Counted from the stretch's first letter, positions 6,547 through 13,640 are shown. The stretch: DNA of 15,507 nt from WHSM01 sp050701635 (GCA_050701635.1 JBOGDF010000101.1:1-15507), one strand, 5' to 3'. Numbers and translations are program-made. Notes: generated from the sequence alone by a model not told the origin.

Positions 6547-8831
6547 CAGGCCGGCTCCAGCCGTACGATGATCGACTTCGACGTGGGGGTGTTGCTGCCC
6601 TCCGCCGTGCTGTCCAGCGGCACCAGCACGTTGGTCTCCGGGAAGTACGCCGCACAGCAGCCGAGCGCCGTCGGGTACGCCACCGCGCGGAACCTCGGTG
6701 CCCGCCGCTGCACCCCGTCGGACCACTCGCTCACCAGGTCGACCAGCGCCCCGTCGGCGAGCCCGAGGCCAGCCAGATCGGAAGGGTGTACGAACACCAC
6801 GCGCCGCCCCGCCTTCACGCCCCGGTAGCGGTCATCCATGCCGTAGATCGTGGTGTTGTACTGGTCGTGGGACCGTACGGTCTGCAGTAGCAGCCGCCCC
6901 TGCGGCACCTGCAGGATGTCAAGCTCGTTGACGGTGAACCGTGCCTTGCCGGTCGCCGTCGGGAAGGTACGCGAATCCCGGGGCGGGTGCGGCAGCGTGA
7001 AGCCGCCCGGCGTACCAAGGCGGCGGTTGTAGTCCTTGAAGCCGGGCACCACGCGGGCGATCCGATCCCGCACCGCGGCGTAGTCGGCCTCGAAATCCCG
7101 CCACGGCTGGTCGGAGCCGAGAACCCGCTGGGCCAGCCGGCAGATGATCGCCACCTCCGACAGCAGGGTCGCGGCGGGCGGCTCCAGGGTGCCGCGCGAG
7201 GCGTGCACCTTCCCCATCGAATCCTCCACCGACACCTGCTGCGGCCCGGCTTTGCGCAGGTCGAAGTCGGTACGCCCGAGCGTCGGCAGGATCAGCGCCT
7301 GCTCGCCCGTCACCGCGTGCGAGCGGTTGAGCTTGGTCGAGATTTGTACGGTCAGCCGGCAGTTGCGCATCGCCGCCTCGGTGACCGCCGAGTCGGGCGT
7401 CGCGGAGACGAAGTTGCCGCCCAGCCCGACGAACACCTTCACCCGCCCGTCGCGCATCGCCCGGATCGTGTCGACGGTGTCCAGGCCCGCGCGTACCGGC
7501 GGCGCGAAGCCGAACTCACGACCCAGCGCGGCCGACCACGGCGGCGGCTTCTCGTAGATGCCCATGGTGCGGTCGCCCTGGACGTTGCTGTGCCCGCGTA
7601 CCGGGCAGACCCCGGCGCCGGGACGGCCGATGTTGCCGCGCAGCAGCAGGAAGTTGACGATCTCCCGGATCGTGGCCACCGCGTTGCGGTGCTGGGTGAG
7701 CCCCATCGCCCAGCACACGATGATCCGCTTCGAGCGCACCACCTGCTGGAACGCCGCGTCGATGGCGTCGGCGGCGAGCCCGGTCGCGGCCGCCACCTCC
7801 GCCCAGGCGGTGCGTTCGGTGTCCTCGGCGAACGCCTCGAAACCGTCGGTGTGCCGTTCGATGAACTCGTGGTCGACCACGGTGCCGGGGTCCGCCGCGT
7901 CGGCGCGCAGCAGCAGCTGATTGAGCGCCCGGAACAGCGCCAGGTCTCCGTTCACCCGGATCTGCAGGAACAGGTCGGCGAGCGCGGTGCCGCGGCCGAG
8001 CACACCGGACACTTTCTGCGGGTTCTTGAACCGCATCAGCCCGGCCTCCGGCAGCGGGTTCACCGCAATGATCTTCGCGCCCTCCCGCTTCGCCTCCTCC
8101 AGCGCGGAGAGCATCCGGGGATGGTTGGTGCCCGGGTTCTGGCCCACCACGATGATCAGGTCAGCCCGGGGAAGGTCCTCCAGCCGTACGCTGCCCTTGC
8201 CGACGCCGATGGTCTCGTTCAGCGCCGTACCGCTGGATTCGTGGCACATGTTGGAGCAGTCCGGCAGGTTGTTGGTGCCCAGCTTCCGTACCAGCAGCTG
8301 GTAGAGGAACGCCGCCTCGTTGCTGGTCCGCCCCGAGGTGTAGAACGCTGCGGCGTCCGGGGTCGGGAGCGCTTTCAGCTCTTTGGCGAGGATGTCGAGC
8401 GCGGCGTCGTACGACACCGGCACGTAGTGGCTGGCGCCCGCCGCGCGGTACATCGGCCTGGTGAGCCGCCCCTGCTGCCCCAACCAGAAGCCGTCGCGGT
8501 TCGCCAGGTCCGCCAGCGAATGCCGCTGGAAGAACCCGGTGGTGACCCGCCGCGTGGTCGCCTCCTCGGCCACCGCCTTCGCGCCGTTCTCGCAGAACTC
8601 CGCGAGGTGCGGCTTGTCCGGCTCCGGCCAGGCGCACCCCGGGCAGTCGAACCCGCCGTCCTGGTTGACCATCCGTAGCGCCGTGACACTGCGTTTCAAA
8701 CCCATATGGGTGTACGCGTGCCGCACGGTCGCCGCCACCGCGGGCACCCCAGCGGCGTACCGCTTGGGCGGGCTGATCGTCAGCTCGTCCTCGGCATCGT
8801 CGCGGTGCCCGTCGCGGTGCTCGTCGCTCAC
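6546..8831 (-). CDS. FdhF/YdeP family molybdopterin oxidoreductase
   Basis: This 761-aa protein matches the YdeP-like branch of the formate dehydrogenase alpha / DMSO reductase superfamily, which binds Mo-bis(pterin guanine dinucleotide). FDCPGCAWPEP (61-71) and FCENGAKA (79-86) supply three cysteines (63, 66, 80) of the usual four-cysteine Fe-S site. DCSNMCHESSG (191-201) places Cys196 before His197, the position of the Sec/Cys metal ligand in FdhF. VGQNPGTNHPRML, GNIGRPGAGVCPVRGHSNVQGDR and the C-terminal HDQYNTTIYGMDDRYRG are pterin-pocket motifs. There is no Tat signal, so it is cytoplasmic. No FdhD, Fe-S subunit or quinone partner is in the window. True substrates of this branch are largely unknown. 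GTG 8831 follows a candidate -10 by 6 nt. Confidence 0.93.
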   Translation of the reverse strand: MSDEHRDGHRDDAEDELTISPPKRYAAGVPAVAATVRHAYTHMGLKRSVTALRMVNQDGGFDCPGCAWPEPDKPHLAEFCENGAKAVAEEATTRRVTTGFFQRHSLADLANRDGFWLGQQGRLTRPMYRAAGASHYVPVSYDAALDILAKELKALPTPDAAAFYTSGRTSNEAAFLYQLLVRKLGTNNLPDCSNMCHESSGTALNETIGVGKGSVRLEDLPRADLIIVVGQNPGTNHPRMLSALEEAKREGAKIIAVNPLPEAGLMRFKNPQKVSGVLGRGTALADLFLQIRVNGDLALFRALNQLLLRADAADPGTVVDHEFIERHTDGFEAFAEDTERTAWAEVAAATGLAADAIDAAFQQVVRSKRIIVCWAMGLTQHRNAVATIREIVNFLLLRGNIGRPGAGVCPVRGHSNVQGDRTMGIYEKPPPWSAALGREFGFAPPVRAGLDTVDTIRAMRDGRVKVFVGLGGNFVSATPDSAVTEAAMRNCRLTVQISTKLNRSHAVTGEQALILPTLGRTDFDLRKAGPQQVSVEDSMGKVHASRGTLEPPAATLLSEVAIICRLAQRVLGSDQPWRDFEADYAAVRDRIARVVPGFKDYNRRLGTPGGFTLPHPPRDSRTFPTATGKARFTVNELDILQVPQGRLLLQTVRSHDQYNTTIYGMDDRYRGVKAGRRVVFVHPSDLAGLGLADGALVDLVSEWSDGVQRRAPRFRAVAYPTALGCCAAYFPETNVLVPLDSTAEGSNTPTSKSIIVRLEPA

Positions 8832-8837
8832 GGTCCG

Positions 8838-8843
8838 AGGCTA
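8838..8843 (-). promoter_or_regulatory. Candidate -10 (TAGCCT) for a leaderless oxidoreductase transcript
   Basis: TAGCCT on the minus strand is followed by 6 nt and GTG 8831. No Shine-Dalgarno is present in those bases, which favours a leaderless message. Confidence 0.45.
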
Positions 8844-8866
8844 GCCCCTGCGGGCCCGGTCAGGCA

Positions 8867-8891
8867 GCGCCGCGGCGCCGGCGACGCGCCG
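8867..8891 (-). terminator. GC-rich palindrome and hairpin after the ZIP gene
   Basis: On the minus strand, 11 nt after the ZIP stop, a stem CGGCG-CGT-CGCCG (8879-8891) is followed directly by the perfect 12-bp palindrome GCGCCGCGGCGC (8867-8878). There is no T-tract. It may end ZIP transcription before the candidate oxidoreductase promoter. Confidence 0.3.
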
Positions 8892-8902
8892 CTCGGCCGT
8901 AC

Positions 8903-9625
8903 TCAGGCCATCTCGGTGAGTACGACGGCGATCAGGAAGCCGGCCGCGACGGCGATGCCGGTGGCCGGGCCGCCGCCCTCCTCGGTCGCCTCCGGGAACA
9001 TGGTGGAGGCGAGCATCGCCAGGATGGCGCCGGCCGCGAACGCGTTGACGCCCGCCATCACCCCCGGGGTCGCCCCGGCCATCGCCAGGTTGCCGACCAG
9101 CGCCGCCAGCGCGGAGGCGGCCGCGATCCCTACCCAGAGCGCCAGGATCCGGTTCGGCCGGTGACCGGCGCGGCGCAGCCCGACCGACGCCGACAGCGCC
9201 TCCGGCACGTTCGACAGGAACACCGCCGCCACGAACACTCCGCCGACCCCGCCGCTGAGGATCGACATCCCGATCGCCACCGACTCCGGTACGCCGTCGA
9301 GCAGCGCCCCGAGCACGATCCCCTTCGCGCGCCCGTCGGCACCGGTGGACCGCTTGCGCCGCTTGCCGCCCATCCGGTTGACCGCGTAGTCGCCGCCCGC
9401 GAAGGTCACCGCGCCCAGCCCCAGCGCGGTCGCGGTGGTGAGCACGCCCCCGGTACGCAGCGACCCAGCCACCAGCTCCAACGTCACCGAACAGGTCAGT
9501 ACGCCGCCGCCCAGCCCGGTGATCCAGCCGATCACCGGGCGGGGCACCCGTACGTACAGCCCGATCAGCGCGCCCAGCACCAGCGCGGCGCCACCCACCG
9601 CACCCCAGCCGAACGCCGCCATCAC
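8903..9625 (-). CDS. ZIP family metal transporter
   Basis: This 240-aa integral membrane protein has about eight hydrophobic segments. Signature sites are ALLDGVPESVAIGMSIL (107-123, TM4-like), VFLSNVPEALSASVGL (135-150, TM5-like) and a third FPEA (210-213). Classical ZIP transporters have HxxPE in TM4; here Asp replaces the His (DGVPES), which I associate with an actinobacterial ZIP subgroup. The cytosolic loop is basic (GGKRRKRSTGADGRAKG, 86-102) and lacks the His-rich metal-binding run. It probably moves a divalent metal across the plasma membrane, but the ion cannot be told. The start is GTG 9625 (7 nt after a -10-like CAGACT) or the adjacent ATG 9622. It lies 71 bp upstream of the oxidoreductase. 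Confidence 0.88.
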   Translation of the reverse strand: MMAAFGWGAVGGAALVLGALIGLYVRVPRPVIGWITGLGGGVLTCSVTLELVAGSLRTGGVLTTATALGLGAVTFAGGDYAVNRMGGKRRKRSTGADGRAKGIVLGALLDGVPESVAIGMSILSGGVGGVFVAAVFLSNVPEALSASVGLRRAGHRPNRILALWVGIAAASALAALVGNLAMAGATPGVMAGVNAFAAGAILAMLASTMFPEATEEGGGPATGIAVAAGFLIAVVLTEMA

Positions 9626-9632
9626 GCCGCCG

Positions 9633-9638
9633 AGTCTG
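9633..9638 (-). promoter_or_regulatory. Candidate -10 (CAGACT) for the ZIP gene
   Basis: CAGACT is separated by 7 nt from GTG 9625. This supports GTG over the adjacent ATG if the message is leaderless. Confidence 0.35.
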
Positions 9639-9679
9639 CGCCACCGAGGCGCCCAGCCCCAGCCACCACGCCGTCCCCT

Positions 9680-9763
9680 GGCGGCACGGCTCGCGTCACG
9701 CCCGGCGGCACGGCTCGCGTCACGCCTGGCAGCACGGCTCGCGTCACGCCTGGCAGCACGGCC
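9680..9763. repeat. 24-bp tandem repeat, about 3.5 copies
   Basis: Units begin at 9680, 9704, 9728 and 9752 (the last partial), each opening GGCRGCACGGCTCGCG. The second full unit differs from the first only at its last base, and the third from the second only at one position. The array fills much of the 147-bp gap between the ZIP start and the stop of the triple-domain gene. A related 12-mer, CACGGCTCGCGT, recurs at 9774-9785 in the end of that gene. Confidence 0.9.
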
Positions 9764-9772
9764 GGCGCGGGG

Positions 9773-10711
9773 TCACGGCTCGCGTGGCGCGGCTTCCCGG
9801 GTACGCGGGTGCACCTTGTCCCACCAGCGGCGTACCCGGGCGTACGGGGAGAGCCGCTCCAGTACGTCGAGCACCACCAGCGGGGTGTCGGGATCCTCGG
9901 GTTGCCAGACCACCGGCGCCGCGATCCCCGGTGTGACGATCCAGAACCGCACCGACCGGTAGCCCCTGGCCCACCGGGGACGCCGCCAGGACAGCTGCCC
10001 ACCGGCGCGCAGCGCGTCGGCGAACCGGTCCCGCCGACCCGGTACGCCGGCGAACCCGTCCAGCCGGCACCGACCCGCCAGCTCGGGGCCGCGCAGCTCG
10101 AACAGCTCCTCGGCTCGGTGCAGGCAGTCGACCGCGGAGAAGTCGTACCGGCCCTTGCCGTGGCGCGACATCGGGAGCAGGTACGCGTTCCCGGCGACCA
10201 GGTAGAACGCCGCCTGCGGGGCGTCGGGGCACCAGTCCGGCGGCTCCGGCAACGCCAGCGCGTCCCTGGCCAGGATCTCGCGTAGCTCTTCGCCGGCGAT
10301 CATCTCGTCGGGGTCACCGTCACAGCGCCGCTGGAAGGCCTCCACGGCGCGCCGGCTGAGGTGTACGTGGCGCACCAGATCAGCCCCCCGCAGCCGGTAC
10401 GGGTCGACGCTGGTCGCGCTGCCGTACCGGGGCTGGAAGCTCGGGAACACCTTGCAGTCGGTGGCGATCCAGCGCGCCGTACCGTCCGAGGCGGCCGCCA
10501 GGGGCAGCACCACGACGTCGTTCGCGACCATGAAAAAACCGGAGCTGCTGCGCAGTTGCGCTACAGGCTCCGGTAACTGGTCGGTGACCGCACCTCGTTG
10601 ATCGATCACCTGATACAACCATCGTCGCGCTCCGTCGCGATGCGCGAGCCCGAAGTGCTCCACACACGCGTCGGCGCATCGATTCGTCACGACCACTGGC
10701 CAGTCCCGCAT
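9773..10711 (-). CDS. Uncharacterised protein made of three tandem copies of one domain
   Basis: I do not recognise a named family for this 312-aa protein. Three stretches align: residues 7-89, 116-199 and about 210-285. Each has a helix with Arg/His (TNRCADACVEHF; LSRRAVEAFQRR; GRRDRFADAL), then a hydrophobic-helix-to-Pro element (VTDQLPEPV; ALPEPPDW; SWRRPRWA), then a beta pair (GFFMVANDVVVLPL; AFYLVAGNAYLLPM; RFWIVTPGIAAPVV) and a closing strand (ARWIATDCK; YDFSAVDCL; TPLVVLDVL). The layout resembles small actinobacterial and phage proteins with xxRxxERxx...PPxW...YLxxGxxxxPL, faintly like DUF4258/RelE folds, but no catalytic set is clear. There is no signal or membrane helix. ATG 10711 has a perfect ribosome binding site. 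Upstream DNA is unusually AT-rich with direct repeats. Confidence 0.82.
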   Translation of the reverse strand: MRDWPVVVTNRCADACVEHFGLAHRDGARRWLYQVIDQRGAVTDQLPEPVAQLRSSSGFFMVANDVVVLPLAAASDGTARWIATDCKVFPSFQPRYGSATSVDPYRLRGADLVRHVHLSRRAVEAFQRRCDGDPDEMIAGEELREILARDALALPEPPDWCPDAPQAAFYLVAGNAYLLPMSRHGKGRYDFSAVDCLHRAEELFELRGPELAGRCRLDGFAGVPGRRDRFADALRAGGQLSWRRPRWARGYRSVRFWIVTPGIAAPVVWQPEDPDTPLVVLDVLERLSPYARVRRWWDKVHPRTREAAPREP

Positions 10712-10717
10712 CGCCTG

Positions 10718-10724
10718 CTCCTCC
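10718..10724 (-). promoter_or_regulatory. Strong Shine-Dalgarno of the triple-domain gene
   Basis: GGAGGAG on the minus strand lies 6 nt before ATG 10711 and fixes the start. Confidence 0.8.
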
Positions 10725-10729
10725 GCCGT

Positions 10730-10755
10730 ACCGAACAGAGTGACCGAACAGAGTT
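10730..10755. repeat. Two direct repeats upstream of the triple-domain gene (possible operator)
   Basis: ACCGAACAGAGT occurs at 10730-10741 and 10743-10754 (13-bp period). The core CGAACAG appears a third time at 10777-10783. The pair lies 18 to 43 bp upstream of ATG 10711, inside the 156-bp gap to purU. That gap is otherwise free of genes and more AT-rich than its surroundings. I could not place a convincing promoter there. Confidence 0.6.
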
Positions 10756-10867
10756 AGCGCAACTCCATTGTGAAGTCGAACAGTGCCTCTGAGTAGTCGT
10801 AGGAGCAGATCAACATAAGTCGATCAATGCCGGCCCCTCGCGGTGGCGGGTCCCGCAGGCGACGGGA

Positions 10868-11785
10868 TCAGCGGAAGACGACGGTCTTGGTGCCGTTGAG
10901 GATCACCCGGTGCTCCAGGTGCCAGGTCACCGCGCGGGCCAGCGCCAGGCACTCCAGGTCGCGCCCGACGGCGACCAGCTCCCCGACGCTGTGCGCGTGG
11001 TCCACCCGGGCGACCTCCTGCTCGATGATCGGGCCTTCGTCGAGATCCGCGGTCACGTAGTGCGCGGTGGCGCCGATCAACTTCACGCCCCGGTCGTGCG
11101 CCTGGTGGTACGGCTTGCCGCCCTTGAAGCTGGGCAGGAACGAGTGGTGGATGTTGATCGCACGGCCGGCCAACCGGCGGCACACCTCGTCGGAGAGGAT
11201 CTGCATGTAGCGGGCCAGCACCACCAGGTCGACGTCGTACTGGTCGAGCAGGGCGAGCAGCTGCGCCTCGGCGTCCGTACGGGTCGCGGGCGTCACCGGC
11301 AGATAGTGGTACGGGATGCCCTGCGGCTTGGCGTACACCTCGCAGTCCGGATGGTTGGACACCACCGCGACGACATCGCCGGGCAGCGCGCCGGTGTGGT
11401 GCCGGTAGAGCAGGTCGTTGAGACAGTGCCCCTGCTGCGACACCAGGATCAGCACCCTGCCCCGGCGCGCCGCGTCGTGGAGCTGCCAGTCCATCCGGTA
11501 CGCGTCCGCGACCTCCCCGAACTCGGCCCGCAGCCCCGCGTCGGTGACACCGGCGGCGGCGCTGACGTCGGCGGCGCTGACGTCGGCGGCGCTGACGTCG
11601 GCGGCGCTGACGTCGGCGGCGCTGAACCGTACCCGCATGAAGAACTCGCCGCTGTCCGGGTCGGAGAACTGGTGGCTGTCGGTGATGTTGCACCCCCGGT
11701 CGGCCAGGAAGCCGGCGACGGCATACACGATGCCGGTCCGGTCGGGACAGGACAGGATCAGGACGTACTCGGCGGTCACGTCCAC
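10868..11785 (-). CDS. purU: Formyltetrahydrofolate deformylase
   Basis: PurU hydrolyses 10-formyl-THF to formate and THF, supplying formate for purine synthesis and balancing one-carbon pools. The N-terminal ACT domain (YVLILSCPDRTGIVYAVAGFL, 7-27; FFMRVRF, 48-54) is followed by the formyl-transferase fold. By alignment with PurN, catalytic residues are Asn211 and His213 in NIHHSFLPSFKGG, Thr240 and His242 in GATAHY, and Asp249 in DLDEGPI. The 305-aa length exceeds the usual 280-290 because a pentapeptide run (SAADV four times plus SAA, 55-77) is inserted after the second ACT strand. The start is GTG 11785 or GTG 11779; TACGCT (11788-11793) would suit a leaderless start at the latter. It follows the LuxR gene by 40 bp. 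Confidence 0.95.
   Translation of the reverse strand: MDVTAEYVLILSCPDRTGIVYAVAGFLADRGCNITDSHQFSDPDSGEFFMRVRFSAADVSAADVSAADVSAADVSAAAGVTDAGLRAEFGEVADAYRMDWQLHDAARRGRVLILVSQQGHCLNDLLYRHHTGALPGDVVAVVSNHPDCEVYAKPQGIPYHYLPVTPATRTDAEAQLLALLDQYDVDLVVLARYMQILSDEVCRRLAGRAINIHHSFLPSFKGGKPYHQAHDRGVKLIGATAHYVTADLDEGPIIEQEVARVDHAHSVGELVAVGRDLECLALARAVTWHLEHRVILNGTKTVVFR
11555..11625. repeat. In-frame 15-bp tandem repeat inside purU, about 4.7 copies
   Basis: GGCGGCGCTGACGTC is repeated without change at 11555, 11570, 11585 and 11600, with 11 matching bases of a fifth from 11615. On the minus strand it encodes Ser-Ala-Ala-Asp-Val. Exact copies imply recent slippage or expansion. Confidence 0.95.
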
Positions 11786-11825
11786 GCAGCGTAGTCCGCT
11801 GATCGGACCGACAGAGCAGAATGGC

Positions 11826-12788
11826 TCAGCTGGCGGTACGGTCGGCGGCCGGCTCGGCCAGGCCGTGGCGTACCGCCCACAACGCCGCCGCGGTACGCGA
11901 CCCGGAGCCGGTCTTCCGCAGCAGGTTCGACACGTGCACGCCGACCGTACGGACCGAGATGCTCAGGCTCCGGGCGATCTGCTGGTTGGTCATCCCGCTC
12001 GCCACGCAGCCCAGCACTTCGCGTTCCCGGTCGGTGAGCCCGGGCGCCGGGGCGTCACGCAGCCCGTCCCACCCGTACGGCCGGCACTCGGCCACCAGCT
12101 CACTGAGCCGGTACGGATTCCCGCCGGTGCGGCGCAGCGCCTGGCTGACCGCGTCGGCGGGCGGCGGCGTACCGAAGCCGGATTCAAGGACCGCCGCCAC
12201 CTCCCCGGCGGTGAGCGGCGGCAGGTGCCGGCGCACCGAACGCGGTGTGCCGGACAGCCGGGCCAGCACCCGGGCCGCCAGCTCGGGGAACGCCGCCTCG
12301 CTCGGCGCCCGGCTGGTGACCAGCAGCAACGCCGGCATCCGGGGCGCCGTGGCCAGCTCAGAGATCAGCTCCAGGCTGGCAGGATCAAGATCGTGAAGAT
12401 CCTCCACCACGAGTACGCCGGGCCGCTCGCCGAGCACCGCGCGCACCGTGTCGACGGCGGCCCGCAGCAGCATCCCGGGCGCGAACCGGCGGGCCGGCGC
12501 CTCGGCGCGCTGGCAGATCCAGCCCAGTGCGTCGTCCGGCACCGGCACGTCGTCGAGGGCGGCTCCGGACAGCGCCGACGCTGTCCAGTCGTACGGCGCC
12601 GGGCTGTGCGCCCGCGCCTGGCCGGTGAGCACCCGGGCCGGCGCCGGAGCCAGCGCGGCCACCGCTTCGGCGACCAGCCGGCTCTTGCCGACCCCCGCCT
12701 CCCCGGTGACCACCACCGGCCGCGCCCGGTCAGCGACCCGCCGCCACGCCCGCGCGATCGCCGCCAACTCCTCCCGCCGGCCCTGCAT
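11826..12788 (-). CDS. Short LuxR-family (LAL-like) ATP-binding transcriptional regulator
   Basis: This 320-aa protein begins MQGRREELAAI, the usual opening of LAL ATPase modules. Walker A is GEAGVGKS (29-36) and Walker B is VLVVEDLHD (125-133). The GGNPYRLSEL motif (222-231) is the family's GNPxxLxEL. The C-terminal LuxR helix-turn-helix spans LTDREREVLGCVASGMTNQQIARSLSISVRTVGVHVSNLLRK (251-292). Typical LAL regulators run near 900 residues; here the long helical effector-binding middle is absent. ATG 12788 is chosen because TACCCT lies exactly 6 nt upstream and the homologous opening starts there. ATG 12821 would add eleven Ser/Thr-rich residues. It is divergent from the PP2C gene. Target genes are unknown. 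Confidence 0.87.
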   Translation of the reverse strand: MQGRREELAAIARAWRRVADRARPVVVTGEAGVGKSRLVAEAVAALAPAPARVLTGQARAHSPAPYDWTASALSGAALDDVPVPDDALGWICQRAEAPARRFAPGMLLRAAVDTVRAVLGERPGVLVVEDLHDLDPASLELISELATAPRMPALLLVTSRAPSEAAFPELAARVLARLSGTPRSVRRHLPPLTAGEVAAVLESGFGTPPPADAVSQALRRTGGNPYRLSELVAECRPYGWDGLRDAPAPGLTDREREVLGCVASGMTNQQIARSLSISVRTVGVHVSNLLRKTGSGSRTAAALWAVRHGLAEPAADRTAS

Positions 12789-12850
12789 TCCTACAGGGTA
12801 CGTAGAAGTGCTTACAGACATTTCTTGTGTACGTGGGGCACGCTGTGATC
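12789..12850. promoter_or_regulatory. Divergent control region of the LuxR and PP2C genes
   Basis: This 62-bp region is AT-richer than its flanks. The minus-strand TACCCT (12795-12800) ends 6 nt before ATG 12788. The plus-strand CACGCT (12839-12844) ends 6 nt before ATG 12851. TACAG occurs twice, 21 bp apart (12792 and 12813), about two helical turns, and could be a regulator contact. Confidence 0.45.
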
Positions 12851-13615
12851 ATGAGTCGGGACACCGTCGGGGCCGTGGCCGTACGTCATGCGCTGCTCAG
12901 CCACCAGGGCCTGGTACGCGGCAACAACGAAGACTCCGGGTACGCGGGCACCCGGCTCTTCGCCGTGGCGGACGGGGTGGGCGGCGCCGTGGCGGGCGAG
13001 ATCGCGAGCGGCCTCGCCGAGGAGTCGCTCCGGCCGCTGGACGACGCGCCGCCGGACGATCCGGTGGCGGCGCTGCGGAAGGCGATGCGTACCGCCAACC
13101 AGAAGATCGCGGCGGCGATCGAGAAGGACTCTGGGCTGAGCGGGATGGCGACCACCGTCACCGCGGTGCTGTTCAGCGACGGATCCGGCGGGCTCGGCGC
13201 CGAGTTCGGGCTGGCGCACGTCGGCGATTCGCGGGCGTACCGGTACGCCGGCGACGAGCTGACCCAGCTCACCCGCGACGACACGTACGTCCAGCACCTG
13301 GTGGACGCCGGCCGGCTCACCGAGGAAGAGGCCCGTACGCATCCGCAGCGGTCCGTGGTCACCAACGTGCTGCAGGGCGACCAGCCGGACTCGGCCACCG
13401 CCAGCTACACCCGGCACACCGCCGAGCCGGGCGAGCGCTACCTGCTGTGCAGCGACGGCCTGACCGACTACGCCGAGCTGGACGAGATCACCACCACGCT
13501 GCGTGCCGAGCGGGACCCGAAGGGATGCGCCCAGGCGCTGGTCGACCTGGCACTGGTGGCCGGCGCCCCCGACAACGTCACCGTCCTGGTGCTCGACATC
13601 ACTGACTCCCGCTGA
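12851..13615 (+). CDS. PP2C-family serine/threonine protein phosphatase
   Basis: This 254-aa soluble PPM/PP2C phosphatase removes phosphate from Ser/Thr using two metal ions. Motifs in order: RGNNED (23-28), ADGVGG (40-45, metal Asp41), SGMATT (97-102), HVGDSRAYR (123-131), CSDGLTD (200-206, Asp202) and APDNVT (239-244, Asp241). It resembles the catalytic part of PstP but has no membrane helix or extracellular tail, so it is probably cytoplasmic. No Ser/Thr kinase is in the window, so the substrate is unknown. ATG 12851 is chosen; GTG 12845 (GGGG 6 nt upstream) and GTG 12827 are alternatives. The hydrolase gene follows 36 bp downstream. Confidence 0.92.
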   Translation: MSRDTVGAVAVRHALLSHQGLVRGNNEDSGYAGTRLFAVADGVGGAVAGEIASGLAEESLRPLDDAPPDDPVAALRKAMRTANQKIAAAIEKDSGLSGMATTVTAVLFSDGSGGLGAEFGLAHVGDSRAYRYAGDELTQLTRDDTYVQHLVDAGRLTEEEARTHPQRSVVTNVLQGDQPDSATASYTRHTAEPGERYLLCSDGLTDYAELDEITTTLRAERDPKGCAQALVDLALVAGAPDNVTVLVLDITDSR

Positions 13616-13616
13616 C

Positions 13617-13640
13617 CCCGGGCCGCAGCGAGCCGGGTTT
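13617..13640 (+). terminator. Possible weak terminator after the PP2C gene
   Basis: CCCGG (13617-13621) and CCGGG (13633-13637) form a 5-bp stem with an 11-nt loop followed by TTT. It is weak and overlaps the candidate promoter of the next gene. Confidence 0.25.

Noticed and set aside
5204..6571. Long plus-strand frames (455 aa here, 363 aa at 4088-5179) opposite the solenoid gene
   Set aside because: They mirror the 32-residue repeat of the minus-strand gene, are rich in Arg/Gly/Pro, have no family motif and no supported start. They are antisense shadows of GC-rich codons.
6987..8678. 563-aa plus-strand frame opposite the oxidoreductase
   Set aside because: The minus-strand gene is unmistakable, and this frame has the composition expected of a GC-rich shadow.
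9680..9763. Possible CRISPR array
   Set aside because: The 24-bp units abut directly with no unique spacers, and no cas genes are present.
9161..10285. 374-aa plus-strand frame containing repeated GGTARVTP peptides
   Set aside because: The peptide repeat is only the 24-bp DNA repeat translated. The rest is antisense to the ZIP and triple-domain genes, both supported by motifs or a ribosome binding site.
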